Positions 17,376 to 27,171 of a stretch of DNA of 27,171 bases are shown piece by piece. The notes below the pieces were generated by a model. It saw nothing but the letters and a program-made list of their open reading frames with translations. It made no database searches and had not been told where the DNA came from. Within the stretch, counting starts at the first letter, position 1. Each line of letters starts with the position of its first letter. Source of the DNA: an uncultured Collinsella sp. (GTDB lineage Bacteria > Actinomycetota > Coriobacteriia > Coriobacteriales > Coriobacteriaceae); assembly GCA_900751695.1 (NCBI GenBank), contig CAADSS010000006.1, positions 1 to 27,171 of the forward strand. The letters run 5' to 3'. The position numbers were made by a program, and so were the translations under genes.

Positions 17376-18833
17376 GTGGCAGAAACGTTTGATATCGCAA
17401 TTGTGGGCGCGGGCATTACCGGGTGCGCCATCGCGCGGCAGCTCGCGCGATTTGACCTGTCCATTTGCGTGGTCGAGGCCGCCAACGATATCGCGCTGGG
17501 CGCGTCGAAGGCCAACGGCGGTCTGGTGCACGCCGGCTACGATCCGGCGCCGGGCACCGTAAAGGCGCAGGTCAACGCCCGCGGCTGCGCGCTGTATGGC
17601 ACCTGGGCCCAAGAGCTGGGCTTTTTGTTCCGCCGCACCGGCTCGATGGTGCTGAGCTTTAACGACGAAGACCGTGCGCACCTGGAAAAGCTACGCAGCA
17701 ACGGCCTAGCCAACGGCGTGCCCGAGCTGTCGATGATCGGCCCCGAGCGCATCCGCGAGCTGGAACCGCGTGCGAGTGCCCAGGCCACGTGCGCGCTATG
17801 GTGCCCCTCGACCGGTTACGTCGACCCATTTGAAGTAGCCATCGCAGCGCTGGAGAATGCGGTTGCCAACGGCGTGACATTTATGCGGTCTGCACCAGTG
17901 AAGGCCATTGAAGTTGTCGGCTCGGATGACAAAAACACGCGCTTTACGCTGTCAACGCCCGCCGGAGACGTGCACTGCCGTTACCTGATCAACGCAGCAG
18001 GCAACGGAGCCGCGGACATCTCGCATATGGCCGGCGCCGAAGAGTTTCAGATGGTCTGGCGCCAGGGCAACATCGTGGTGCTGGACAAGGAACCGCGTGC
18101 GCTCATGCCGCTCTACCCCGTTCCCACGCCGGTGTCCAAGGGCGTTATCGTCACGGGTACCGTACACGGCAACACCGTGATTACCGCGACCGCCGCCGTG
18201 CGCGAGCCGGGCGATACACAGACCTACGCGGACGACGTTAACGCGCTCCTGACCGGTGCGCGCAAGCTGGTGCCCGATCTGGACACGCGTCGCTTGGTTC
18301 GCGCATTTGCCGGCGGGCGCCCTGTCATTCAGGGTACAAACGACTTCTATATTGGGCAGTCAGCCGTGGTGCCGGGACTGTTCCAGGCGGCGGGTATTCA
18401 GTCGCCGGGTGTGGCGAGCGCGCCAGCCATTGCCGAGCGCATGGAGAAGATACTGCGCGACACCGGCGTGGCCTTGCGCGAACGGGACGATTGGGACCCG
18501 ATTCGCCGTGCGCCGGACGACTTTGACCGCGCGCCGCTTGTTCGCAAGGAGAAGCTGATTGAGTCCGACCCCGCGTGGGGGCAAATCGTCTGCCGTTGCG
18601 AAACGGTGCCGGAGGCCGAGATCGTGGCCGCGATTCGGCGCCGCCCGGGCGCGGTTTCGGTCGAGGGCGTCAAGCGCCGCTGTCGTGCCGGCATGGGTCG
18701 GTGCCAGAGCGGCTTTTGTCAGAGCCGCGTGGTGGCAATCCTGGCACGAGAGCTGGGCTGCAACCCCAGCGAGGTGCTGCTAGAGGACGCAGGTTCTTGG
18801 CTGGTAGAGGGACCGCTGAAGGGAGTGCGTTAG
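17376..18833 (+). CDS. FAD-dependent glycerol-3-phosphate dehydrogenase-like protein with BFD-type [2Fe-2S] domain
   Basis: 485 residues from a GTG at 17376, with GGGAGG five bases before it. The DAO/GlpA-type FAD domain starts FDIAIVGAGITGCAIARQL (GxGxxG at 11-16). GASKANGGLVHAGYD, YVDPFEVAIAALENAVANGV and a C-terminal GLFQAAGIQSPGVASAPAIAE segment follow. From about residue 404 a bacterioferritin-associated-ferredoxin-like domain carries four Cys (CRCE near 406-408, then CRAGMGRCQSGFC) for a [2Fe-2S] cluster. Proteins of this type with the next two genes form a three-gene unit known from anaerobes such as Thermotoga, next to glycerol genes, so oxidation of glycerol 3-phosphate or a similar hydroxy-acid or polyol phosphate is likely. 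The substrate is not proven by sequence; no glpK or glpF is in the window. Confidence 0.85.
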   Translation: MAETFDIAIVGAGITGCAIARQLARFDLSICVVEAANDIALGASKANGGLVHAGYDPAPGTVKAQVNARGCALYGTWAQELGFLFRRTGSMVLSFNDEDRAHLEKLRSNGLANGVPELSMIGPERIRELEPRASAQATCALWCPSTGYVDPFEVAIAALENAVANGVTFMRSAPVKAIEVVGSDDKNTRFTLSTPAGDVHCRYLINAAGNGAADISHMAGAEEFQMVWRQGNIVVLDKEPRALMPLYPVPTPVSKGVIVTGTVHGNTVITATAAVREPGDTQTYADDVNALLTGARKLVPDLDTRRLVRAFAGGRPVIQGTNDFYIGQSAVVPGLFQAAGIQSPGVASAPAIAERMEKILRDTGVALRERDDWDPIRRAPDDFDRAPLVRKEKLIESDPAWGQIVCRCETVPEAEIVAAIRRRPGAVSVEGVKRRCRAGMGRCQSGFCQSRVVAILARELGCNPSEVLLEDAGSWLVEGPLKGVR

Positions 18834-18834
18834 G

Positions 18835-20220
18835 ATGGCGACATTTGATTCGCGCGACGAACGCGCGGAGGCCGGAGCTGTAGCGTCGGTGTCGACGCAG
18901 GCCTTCGACGTGGTCGTTATCGGAGGCGGCCCCGCCGGTATGGCGGCCGCGCTTGCCGCGCAAAAGGCCGGCGCCCACGTGGCCATCGTGGAGCGCGAGC
19001 AGCATCTGGGCGGTATCCTGCGCCAGTGCATTCACCCGGGTTTTGGCCTGTCGCACTTTAAGCAGGAACTCACCGGCCCCGAGTACGCGCAGCGCTTTAT
19101 CGACCAGGTGCGCGCGACCGACATCGTGCTGTTCTTGGACAGCATGGTGCTTGGAATCGATTCGGGCGAGGGCGAGCGCGCGTCGAGCATGGACGAGGGT
19201 GCGGGAGATGCCGCAGTCCATACCGTCACGCTCATGAATCCCTCCGGCATGCTGCAGCTCACCGGACGCGCGGTCGTCCTTGCCATGGGGTGCCGCGAGC
19301 GTACACGCAGCGAGATCAAGATTCCCGGCAGCCGTCCCGCCGGCGTTTTTACGGCCGGCTTGGCGCAGCGATACATCAATATCGAAAACCTCAAGCCCGG
19401 CTCACGCGCCGTCATTTTGGGCTCGGGCGACATCGGGCTTATCATGGCGCGCCGCTGCACGCTCGAGGGGATTTCCGTCGAGGGCGTGTACGAGCTCATG
19501 CCGTACGCCAACGGTCTGCGCCGCAACGTCAAGAACTGCCTGGACGACTTTGGAATTCCGCTGCACCTATCCACCACCGTCATACGCGTGATCGGGCACG
19601 ACCGCGTGGAGGCCGTCGAGGTAAGCCAGGTCGACGAGCACCTGGTGCCCATTGCCGGCACGGAGCGCATCGTTCCGTGCGACACGCTGCTGCTTTCGGT
19701 AGGTCTGATTCCCGAGAACGAGCTTTCGGTTGCCGCAGGCGTGGAGCTTGACCCGCGCACGCGCGGCGCCGTAGTTGATCAGAGTCTGCAGACGGGCGTG
19801 CCGGGCATCTTTGCCTGTGGCAACGTGCTGCACGTGCACGACCTGGCCGACAACGTGACGACCGAGTCCGAGCGCGCCGGCGCGGCTGCAGCGGCGTGGG
19901 CGTTGGGCGGCGCCGAGGCGTGCACTGCAGGCACGGGCTGCGAGCTCACGGTCTCCCCTGCCGGCATCGCGGGCTACGCGCTACCAGGACGCATTACGGC
20001 TGTGGCACTCACCAAACTCAACTTCCGCGTACGCCGACCAGTCGATGCCGCCCGCGTGCGCATTCTGGCAGGCGGTGAGGAACTGTTTGCAGGCAAGGTC
20101 CGTGCATTTAAGCCGAGCGTCATGGAAAGCTTCCCGCTGCCGGCAAAGGTGATTCAGCGCGCACTAGACCTAGGTGCTAGCGAGATTGTCCTGTCCGTCG
20201 ATCCCGTTGAGAAGGCGTAA
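18835..20220 (+). CDS. FAD/NAD(P)-dependent oxidoreductase partner of the glp-type dehydrogenase
   Basis: 461 residues; the ATG follows the previous stop by one base, with GAAGGGAG upstream. A first Rossmann motif DVVVIGGGPAGMAAALAAQKAG (GGGPAG at 30-35) binds FAD. A second, AVILGSGDIGLIMARR near residue 195, binds NAD(P). The family-specific ILRQCIHPGFGLSHF near 60 and VLAMGCRERTRSEIKIPGSRPAGVFTAGLAQ near 150 match the FAD reductase encoded between GlpA-like and DUF1667 genes. No CxxC redox disulfide is present. It should pass electrons between the GlpA-like subunit and NAD(P) or another carrier. The C-terminal domain (about 390-461) has the MESFPLPAKVIQRALDLGASEIVLSV tail. It lies in an operon with tight gaps on both sides. 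Confidence 0.88.
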   Translation: MATFDSRDERAEAGAVASVSTQAFDVVVIGGGPAGMAAALAAQKAGAHVAIVEREQHLGGILRQCIHPGFGLSHFKQELTGPEYAQRFIDQVRATDIVLFLDSMVLGIDSGEGERASSMDEGAGDAAVHTVTLMNPSGMLQLTGRAVVLAMGCRERTRSEIKIPGSRPAGVFTAGLAQRYINIENLKPGSRAVILGSGDIGLIMARRCTLEGISVEGVYELMPYANGLRRNVKNCLDDFGIPLHLSTTVIRVIGHDRVEAVEVSQVDEHLVPIAGTERIVPCDTLLLSVGLIPENELSVAAGVELDPRTRGAVVDQSLQTGVPGIFACGNVLHVHDLADNVTTESERAGAAAAAWALGGAEACTAGTGCELTVSPAGIAGYALPGRITAVALTKLNFRVRRPVDAARVRILAGGEELFAGKVRAFKPSVMESFPLPAKVIQRALDLGASEIVLSVDPVEKA

Positions 20221-20224
20221 GGCC

Positions 20225-20623
20225 ATGAGCACGAATGTGACCGAGACGCTGCAGTTCAACTGCACCACCTGCCCATCCGAGTGCCTCCTGACCGTAGAGG
20301 TGGAGCGCGATGCCAACGGTGCCGTGGCAGCGGTGCGCTCCGTAACCGGCAACAGCTGCCCGCGCGGCGACAAGTTCGCGCACCAAGAACTCACTTGCCC
20401 CATGCGCGTGCTCACCACCACCGTGGCTGTATCCGGCGGCGATGAGGCGCTGCTGCCCGTGCGCACGGCCGAAGCCATCCCACTGACGCTCCACGCTCAA
20501 GCCATGAACCTACTCCGCGGCGCGGTCGTCGACGCCCCCATCCGCATGGGTGACGTCGTGCAGGAAGACCTCCTCAACACGGGCATCGACCTCATCGCCA
20601 GCATGGACATCGACCCCGCCTAA
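20225..20623 (+). CDS. DUF1667 family protein
   Basis: 132 residues from the ATG at 20225, four bases after the preceding stop; an upstream in-frame ATG lies inside the previous gene and is rejected. FNCTTCPSECLL with Cys at 13, 16 and 20, NSCPRGDKFAHQELTCPMRVLTTTV with Cys at 45 and 58, and PLTLHAQAMNLLRGAVVDAPIRMGDVV define DUF1667. The Cys set could bind a metal or Fe-S cluster. Genes of this family are nearly always last in the GlpA-like/oxidoreductase/DUF1667 operon and are assumed to be an electron-transfer subunit of the complex; no biochemical role is assigned. A terminator-like hairpin follows within a few bases of the stop. Confidence 0.9.
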   Translation: MSTNVTETLQFNCTTCPSECLLTVEVERDANGAVAAVRSVTGNSCPRGDKFAHQELTCPMRVLTTTVAVSGGDEALLPVRTAEAIPLTLHAQAMNLLRGAVVDAPIRMGDVVQEDLLNTGIDLIASMDIDPA

Positions 20624-20625
20624 GC

Positions 20626-20650
20626 AGCCCATTTAGGACGGGGCTCTTTT
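20626..20650 (+). terminator. Terminator of the glp-type operon (GGACGGGG-type)
   Basis: AGCCC (20626-20630) pairs with GGGCT (20641-20645), followed by CTTTTAG. It begins two bases after the DUF1667 stop. The string ATTTAGGACGGGGCTCTTTT recurs, with changes, at 20951-20975 and on the minus strand at 22498-22468, so it is a repeated terminator-like motif. Confidence 0.6.
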
Positions 20651-20681
20651 AGCTACCCCGTCATCCACCCCGTCCCCTCAA

Positions 20682-20744
20682 TTGCGGTGAAATAGTTTCT
20701 GATTTCCGCCAAAACCCCGGCATCCAGGAACCATTCCACCGCAA
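20682..20744. repeat. TTGCGGTG-ended hairpin, copy 1
   Basis: TTGCGGTGAAATAGTTTCTG at 20682-20701 pairs with 20725-20744 (17 of 20 positions) around a 23-nt loop. The ends match the hairpin at 22504-22570. The region 20624-21144 holds no gene; this hairpin, the 160-bp element and GGGACGGGG strings fill most of it. Confidence 0.7.
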
Positions 20745-20788
20745 CTATCCTTGGAATTGGTATTTAGCTTGTGCCTACTTTAGTGCCA

Positions 20789-20948
20789 TTTCAAAACTAT
20801 GCCGGATTACGGGGCTGATTCGGAGAACCCCATCCATACCGGCAATTTTCGATTTTTGATAAGCCATCTACCTGCGGTTTTAATTTCGCGATTTTTCCCA
20901 TGGTCAAGTAATGCAGGTCCAGCCCCGTAATCCGCCATACTTTTGAAA
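20789..20948. repeat. 160-bp intergenic element with 29-bp inverted ends, copy A
   Basis: Ends 20789-20817 and 20920-20948 are reverse complements at 27 of 29 positions (TTTCAAAA...GGATTACGGGGCTG). The 102-bp interior aligns without gaps to the interior of copy B (22282-22441): 29 of 36 bases agree between 20858-20893 and 22351-22386 (CTACCTGC.GTTTT.ATTTCGC), and ATGGTC and the terminal GGTC fall in register. No coding potential was seen. Confidence 0.85.
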
Positions 20949-20950
20949 CC

Positions 20951-20975
20951 AGCCCATTTGGGACGGGCCTCTTTT
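20951..20975 (+). terminator. GGGACGGG-type terminator-like string
   Basis: AGCCCATTTGGGACGGGCCT followed by CTTTTG resembles the terminator at 20626-20650. It directly follows element A rather than a gene, so it may be a repeat copy and not a functional terminator. Further GGGACGGGG at 21015-21023 lies before the peptidase gene. Confidence 0.45.
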
Positions 20976-21144
20976 GACTACTTTAGCCCGAACGTTCGCT
21001 CAAATGATTTTTCTGGGACGGGGATTAAATAATCATTCCGCATGTTTCTTTTGCAAAGAGTGTCCCCAGGTGTCGGCATAAAAGGAACGTCCCTATCTGC
21101 CAGGCATGGGATACCATGGTGGCAACCTAGCGAAAGGATGTTTC

Positions 21145-22233
21145 ATGGCACATGTCGATGACCAGCGCGTGGCGCGCGTGCTCGATGCGCTCGAGGCTCA
21201 GCACCCCGGCGCGCAGCTGCTCGTAAACGACCCGTGGTCGATTTACTATCTGACCGGTTTTTATGCCGATATGTTCGAGCGTTTTTGCGGCGTGCTGCTC
21301 GCGCGCAATGCCGAGCCCGTGATCTTGGTCAACGCCCTGCATCAGCTACCCAAGTATGGCAATGCCCGCGTCGCCTATCACACCGATACCGACATCGTGG
21401 CCGACGCCATCGCGCGCGAGATCGATCCGACCAAACCGCTCGGCATCGACACCGTCATGCGCTCCGGCTTTTTGATGCCACTCATGGAGCGCCACGCAGC
21501 CAGCGAGTTTTTCCTGGGCGACTTTGCCGTCACCGCCGCGCGCACCCACAAGGATGACGCCGAACAGGAGCTCATGCGCGCGTCCTCGGCCGCTAACGAC
21601 GCCGTGATGGCCGACGCCATCAAGCTCGTCCACGAAGGCGTGACGGAGCGCGAGATTGCCGACCAGATGCTCGGCCTGTATCGCAAGCACGGCTGCGAGG
21701 GCTTTAGCTTTCCGCCCATCGTGAGCTTTGGCGCTAATGCCGGCGACCCGCACCACGAGCCCGACGACACCCTGCTCAAGCGCGGCGACGTGGTGCTGTT
21801 CGACATTGGCGGACGCCATCGCAACTACTGCTCGGACATGACGCGCACGTTCTTTTGGGGCGAGCCGGACGAGGGGACGGCGCGTATCTACGACATCGTG
21901 CGCCGTGCCAACGAGGCCGCCGAGGCACTCATCGCACCGGGTGTGCGCATGTGCGACCTGGACCGCGCCGCGCGCGACGTGATTGAGGATGCGGGCTATG
22001 AGCAGTACTTTACGCACCGCCTGGGACACTCGATCGGTCTGCAGGACCACGAGCCGGGCGACGTCTCGCTGGTCAACGAACAGGTTATCGAGCCAGGCAT
22101 GACGTTCTCCATCGAGCCGGGCATCTACCTCCCCGGCCGCACCGGCGTCCGCATCGAGGACTTGGCCCTAGTTACCGAGTCCGGCGTCGAGATTCTCAAC
22201 GCATACCCCCACGATCCCGTCCGCCTAGACTAG
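21145..22233 (+). CDS. M24B family aminopeptidase (Xaa-Pro peptidase type)
   Basis: 362 residues from the ATG at 21145, with AAAGGATG eight bases upstream; an earlier in-frame ATG at 21106 has no ribosome site. The N-terminal creatinase-like domain contains LLVNDPWSIYYLTGFYADMFERF. The pita-bread catalytic domain follows from about 135. All five dinuclear metal ligands are present: Asp220 and Asp231 (LFDIGGRHRNYCSDMTRTFF), His295 (HRLGHSIGLQDHE), Glu324 (FSIEPGIYLPG) and Glu338 (GVRIEDLAL). It should remove N-terminal residues before proline from small peptides in the cytoplasm. PepQ versus PepP cannot be decided from sequence alone. It stands alone, with repeat-filled gaps on both sides. Confidence 0.93.
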   Translation: MAHVDDQRVARVLDALEAQHPGAQLLVNDPWSIYYLTGFYADMFERFCGVLLARNAEPVILVNALHQLPKYGNARVAYHTDTDIVADAIAREIDPTKPLGIDTVMRSGFLMPLMERHAASEFFLGDFAVTAARTHKDDAEQELMRASSAANDAVMADAIKLVHEGVTEREIADQMLGLYRKHGCEGFSFPPIVSFGANAGDPHHEPDDTLLKRGDVVLFDIGGRHRNYCSDMTRTFFWGEPDEGTARIYDIVRRANEAAEALIAPGVRMCDLDRAARDVIEDAGYEQYFTHRLGHSIGLQDHEPGDVSLVNEQVIEPGMTFSIEPGIYLPGRTGVRIEDLALVTESGVEILNAYPHDPVRLD

Positions 22234-22234
22234 C

Positions 22235-22269
22235 CAATGTGACAAAGGGACAGCCCCTTTGTCACATTG
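22235..22269. repeat. Perfect 15-bp hairpin, GTGACAAAGGGACAG type
   Basis: CAATGTGACAAAGGG (22235-22249) and CCCTTTGTCACATTG (22255-22269) are perfectly complementary around a 5-nt loop, starting one base after the peptidase TAG (22231-22233). It has no T-run. GTGACAAAGGGAC-type palindromes resemble REP-like sequences of other bacteria; that link is from memory and needs checking. Confidence 0.8.
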
Positions 22270-22281
22270 CGATTACGTCGC

Positions 22282-22441
22282 GCCACGAAAACGAGCTATC
22301 TACTACGTTTAACCCGCATGGGTCGACCATGCGGGTCTTTTTTGAAAAATGGCAGGCCCTCTACCTGCAGTTTTGATTTCGCAATTCTCGGTATGGTCGA
22401 GGGTTGCCGGTCAAACGTAGTAAATAGGCCCATTTCGTGGC
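22282..22441. repeat. 160-bp intergenic element with 29-bp inverted ends, copy B
   Basis: Ends 22282-22310 and 22413-22441 are reverse complements at 24 of 29 positions (GCCACGAA...ACTACGTTT). Total and interior lengths (160 and 102 bp) are identical to copy A, and the inner segment 22351-22386 is homologous. The end sequences are unrelated to those of copy A although each copy's ends pair. The left part of its interior holds the terminator at 22312-22343. Confidence 0.85.
22312..22343 (+). terminator. Rho-independent terminator of the aminopeptidase gene
   Basis: ACCCGCATGG (22312-22321) pairs with CCATGCGGGT (22327-22336) around GTCGA, then C and six T (22338-22343). It is the strongest terminator downstream of the peptidase and lies inside repeat element B. 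Confidence 0.88.
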
Positions 22442-22467
22442 AAGCGAGTCAACTCGGGGCACAGGGC

Positions 22468-22498
22468 AGCTAAAAAAGCCCCGTCCCAAATTGACTGC
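22468..22498 (-). terminator. Terminator-like string after folC
   Basis: On the minus strand AGTCAATTTGGGACGGGGCT is followed by TTTTTT (22477-22472 region). The stem is short (AGTC with GGCT), but the string matches the other GGGACGGGG terminator-like copies. It lies about 90 bases after the folC stop, beyond the TTGCGGTG hairpin. Confidence 0.5.
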
Positions 22499-22503
22499 TT
22501 TTG

Positions 22504-22570
22504 AGTTGCGGTGATATACGGACTGTTTGGGGCTCCTGGCTTGTAAAACAGTCCCTATTTCACCGCAACT
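22504..22570. repeat. TTGCGGTG-ended hairpin, copy 2
   Basis: Arms 22504-22528 and 22546-22570 match at 23 of 25 positions (AGTTGCGGTGATATACGGAC...), loop 17 nt. It sits 14 bases past the folC stop. The outer GTTGCGGTG is shared with copy 1 at 20682-20744, while the inner arm sequences differ yet still pair. Confidence 0.8.
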
Positions 22571-22584
22571 GATGAGGGGATGGG

Positions 22585-23928
22585 TTAGCGCAACAGGCCG
22601 GCTACTTCGCCGGCTAGGGTGATGGTACCGGCAGCTACGAAAGGCTCGTCTGCGGCATCGAAGGCAGCGAGGGCCTCGGACACACTCGGATATACGCCCG
22701 TGAGCTTATCGGCGTCCACCAGGGCGGCGAGCTCCTCTGCCGGCAAGGCGCGATCGGAATCGGTCTGGGTCACGACCACGCGCGGAAAGGCAGGGATCAA
22801 TACGTCAACGATGCCCGCCACGTCCTTGTCTGCCAGCGCGGCGCACAGCAACGTTGGGCGATTCTCTACGCACGGGTCGATCTCGTCCAGTGCGCTCACA
22901 AAGTTCTCGCAGCTCTGGGGGTTATGACAGGCATCGATCAGCTTGAGTGGATCGGTCCCCAGCACGTCAAAACGACCCGGCGTGGGGCAACCCATAAGCG
23001 AGGCGTCGAGCGCATCGTGGTCGAGCTCGCGGCCCAGATAGCCCTCGCAAAGCATAATCGCGCACGCGGCATTCTGCGGCTGATAGGCCGGCTTGACCAT
23101 GCTCGACGTATAGATCGCGCGCGGCGTGGTGCAGCTAAACTCAACCGTGTCGCCCACATGCACCGGCACCTTAGTCGTAGCGTGGCCTACCACGAGCGGC
23201 ACGATGCCGCACGCGCGGCAACGGGCATCCATCACGCGCTGAACACTCGCCTCGTGCGTACCCTCGCCCAGCACAACCAGGCGTCCGGGCTTAATGACCG
23301 CAGCCTTCTCCCCCGCAATGGCCTCGAGCGTGTCGCCCAAAATACGTGTGTGATCGAGCCCAATGCCCGTAATGGCAACGGCGACGGGATCGGTCGCACT
23401 CGTGGCGTCCCAACGCCCGCCCATGCCAACCTCAAGCACGGCTACGTCCACGCAAGCCTCGGCAAACACTACAAGTGCAGCAGCCGTCAGCAGGTCAAAC
23501 GGTGTGATGGTATAGGCGCGCTCCCCTGCCGTCACACGGCGCGCATTCACGCGATGCCCCGCCTCGACAGCTGCCGAAACGCCACGGGCAAAGGCCTCGT
23601 CGCTCACGACGCACCCATCAACCTCCATGCGCTCGGGATAGCGCACCAGCTGTGGCGACGTATACAGCGCGGTTTTGAGCCCCTCACCACGAAGAATGGC
23701 AGCCGAAAAACGCGTAGTCGAAGTCTTGCCATTGGTACCGGCAACCTGGATGCAATCGAAATACTCGTCCGGAAGCCCCAACTCATCGAGCATATCGACA
23801 ACCGTCTCAAGCAGAGGCCCAGCATCCCCAGAAATCCGCCCCGTATCAGCAGCCAAAGCAACAGCCTCACCAAACGAAAGCAACTCAAACGAGAAAGGAA
23901 CGACATACGACCCAGAACGCTTAGCCAT
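22585..23928 (-). CDS. folC: Bifunctional folylpolyglutamate synthase/dihydrofolate synthase
   Basis: 447 residues from the ATG at 23928, preferred over the in-frame ATG at 23949 because GAGGGGA lies between the two. The Mur-ligase-type ATP-binding loop VAGTNGKTSTTRF is at 62-74. SPQLVRYPERMEVDG near 92, VAVLEVGMGGRWDATSATDP near 165, AVAITGIGLDHTRILGDT near 185 and LIDACHNPQS near 330 complete the FolC signature. It adds glutamate to dihydropteroate and to reduced folates in the cytoplasm. The gene lies downstream of valS on the same strand, a common bacterial order, but a terminator at 23950-23980 and a long hairpin separate them. It may have its own promoter or depend on read-through; no clear promoter was seen. 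Confidence 0.95.
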   Translation of the reverse strand: MAKRSGSYVVPFSFELLSFGEAVALAADTGRISGDAGPLLETVVDMLDELGLPDEYFDCIQVAGTNGKTSTTRFSAAILRGEGLKTALYTSPQLVRYPERMEVDGCVVSDEAFARGVSAAVEAGHRVNARRVTAGERAYTITPFDLLTAAALVVFAEACVDVAVLEVGMGGRWDATSATDPVAVAITGIGLDHTRILGDTLEAIAGEKAAVIKPGRLVVLGEGTHEASVQRVMDARCRACGIVPLVVGHATTKVPVHVGDTVEFSCTTPRAIYTSSMVKPAYQPQNAACAIMLCEGYLGRELDHDALDASLMGCPTPGRFDVLGTDPLKLIDACHNPQSCENFVSALDEIDPCVENRPTLLCAALADKDVAGIVDVLIPAFPRVVVTQTDSDRALPAEELAALVDADKLTGVYPSVSEALAAFDAADEPFVAAGTITLAGEVAGLLR

Positions 23929-23949
23929 AACCCAAAGTCCCCTCAACAT

Positions 23950-23980
23950 AAAAAGAGGCCCGTAAGCAACAACGAGCCCC
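23950..23980 (-). terminator. Terminator between valS and folC
   Basis: GGGGCTCGT (23980-23972) pairs with ACGGGCCTC (23963-23955), nine pairs including two G-T, loop 8 nt. TTTTT (23954-23950) follows on the minus strand. It ends 22 bases before the folC ATG, so it could also act as an attenuator of folC. Confidence 0.75.
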
Positions 23981-24084
23981 TCCCATTCAAAATATTAGCC
24001 AAACACCGCTTTGCAGCAGAGTCAAGGCCGCAACCAAGTGGCCCTAACTAACAAGTTGCAAACAACCACGTAACCGCTATGGGA

Positions 24085-24192
24085 GCGGTTTGGGGCTTTG
24101 CTCGATACAAGTTCCGCACGAGCCGAAGGCCACTTAATGTGGCCTTCGTGCGAGCAGAACTGTTCGCAGTAGCGAGCAATGCCCCAAACCGC
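24085..24192. repeat. Long palindromic element after valS (conserved 44-nt core, copy C)
   Basis: Outer arms GCGGTTTGGGGC (24085-24096) and GCCCCAAACCGC (24181-24192) are perfect. An inner 44-nt core at 24112-24155, read on the minus strand, is GCTCGCACGAAG, 15 variable bases, then CTTCGGCTCGTGCGGAA. The core matches 39 of 44 bases of the element before valS (26967-27010). It begins 16 bases past the valS stop and has no T-run of its own. Confidence 0.85.
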
Positions 24193-24208
24193 GTCCCCCC
24201 AGTAACGC

Positions 24209-26905
<2,697 letters not shown>

Positions 26906-26925
26906 ATATCTCTCCCTTGCCCGTC

Positions 26926-27039
26926 GGCGTGTCCGCCTGCTTGGTTTTCGCTCGGTCAGGTCCTGGGCTCGCACGAAGAGCACATTTAGTGCTCTTCGGC
27001 TCGTGCGGAATCTACGAAAACCAAGCAGGCGGACACGCC
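26926..27039. repeat. Long palindromic element in the valS leader (conserved 44-nt core, copy C')
   Basis: Outer arms 26926-26950 and 27015-27039 are perfectly complementary over 25 bp (GGCGTGTCCGCC...GGTTTTCG). The 44-nt core is at 26967-27010. Compared with copy C, its outer arms are wholly different but again pair; of the five core differences, four form two compensating base pairs. It would be transcribed as a large hairpin ending about 21 bases before the valS start. Confidence 0.88.
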
Positions 27040-27087
27040 TTAGGTATCGATTACTTCAGTCTGAAGGTACTAACTTGACAATTTCAC

Positions 27088-27093
27088 AGAATA
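27088..27093 (-). promoter_or_regulatory. valS: Possible extended -10 of valS promoter
   Basis: On the minus strand TGCTATTCT gives a TGn-extended -10 (TATTCT). It would start transcription about 175 bases before the valS ATG. No good -35 was seen. The remaining sequence up to 27171 has no gene; it holds AAAAAGGGACAGG (27110-27122), a further GGGACRG-type string. Confidence 0.4.
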
Positions 27094-27171
27094 GCACAGG
27101 CATACCTACCAAAAAGGGACAGGTTTATTTTGGCGGGTTTTATCAGGCAGAATGACGTTCACCCATATAAA

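Noticed and set aside
26906..27093. T-box or other riboswitch in the valS leader
   Set aside because: No T-box consensus or antiterminator/terminator pair with a T-run was seen. The leader is dominated by the palindromic element, which also occurs after valS.

Overview
The window looks like a chromosomal segment of a high-GC gut actinobacterium of the class Coriobacteriia, most probably Collinsella or a close relative. This is an inference from gene content and composition: a TGS-less threonyl-tRNA synthetase, a NusG-paralog-led exopolysaccharide (EPS) locus, a GlpA-like/flavoprotein/DUF1667 trio, and many GC-rich palindromic intergenic repeats. No rRNA, tRNA or intact mobile element was seen.

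Layout. (1) 1-994, minus: 5' part of a secreted protein with a Thr/Lys/Pro-rich tail that runs off the window. (2) 1160-1390, plus: C-terminal stub of a tyrosine recombinase, followed by a non-coding stretch with two GC-rich hairpins. (3) 1815-13999, minus: a Wzx/Wzy-type EPS operon. In transcription order it holds a NusG-like antiterminator (frameshifted), an initiating sugar transferase, a GT2, a pyruvyl-transferase remnant, two GT4s, a DUF1919 protein, a hexapeptide acyltransferase, a GT2, Wzy, a pyruvyl transferase, Wzx and an FrhB-like protein without its ferredoxin part. The distal genes are visibly more AT-rich than the flanks. (4) 14000-14325: control region of the EPS operon, with a TATAAT promoter lying between inverted copies of a 12-bp sequence (a candidate invertible promoter), then two tandem terminators of thrS. 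(5) thrS and a small membrane zinc-ribbon gene, both minus. (6) 16831-17205: ten copies of a 15-bp motif in strictly alternating orientation, every copy starting exactly 40 bp after the previous one. (7) 17376-20623, plus: a three-gene glycerol-3-phosphate-type dehydrogenase operon. (8) 21145-22233, plus: an M24 aminopeptidase. (9) folC and valS, both minus.

The genes flanking the EPS locus are ordinary housekeeping genes. The unusual content is in the gaps between genes. Several element families recur: two 160-bp elements with 29-bp self-complementary ends, a 44-nt hairpin core on both sides of valS in opposite orientation, TTGCGGTG-ended hairpins, and GGGACGGGG-containing terminator-like strings. 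In the first two families the core is conserved while the flanking arms differ between copies yet still pair within each copy. The 40-bp array and the EPS promoter bounded by inverted repeats are the two observations I would follow up first. The frameshift in the antiterminator and the truncated pyruvyl transferase suggest that this strain's EPS locus is partly decayed or switchable.
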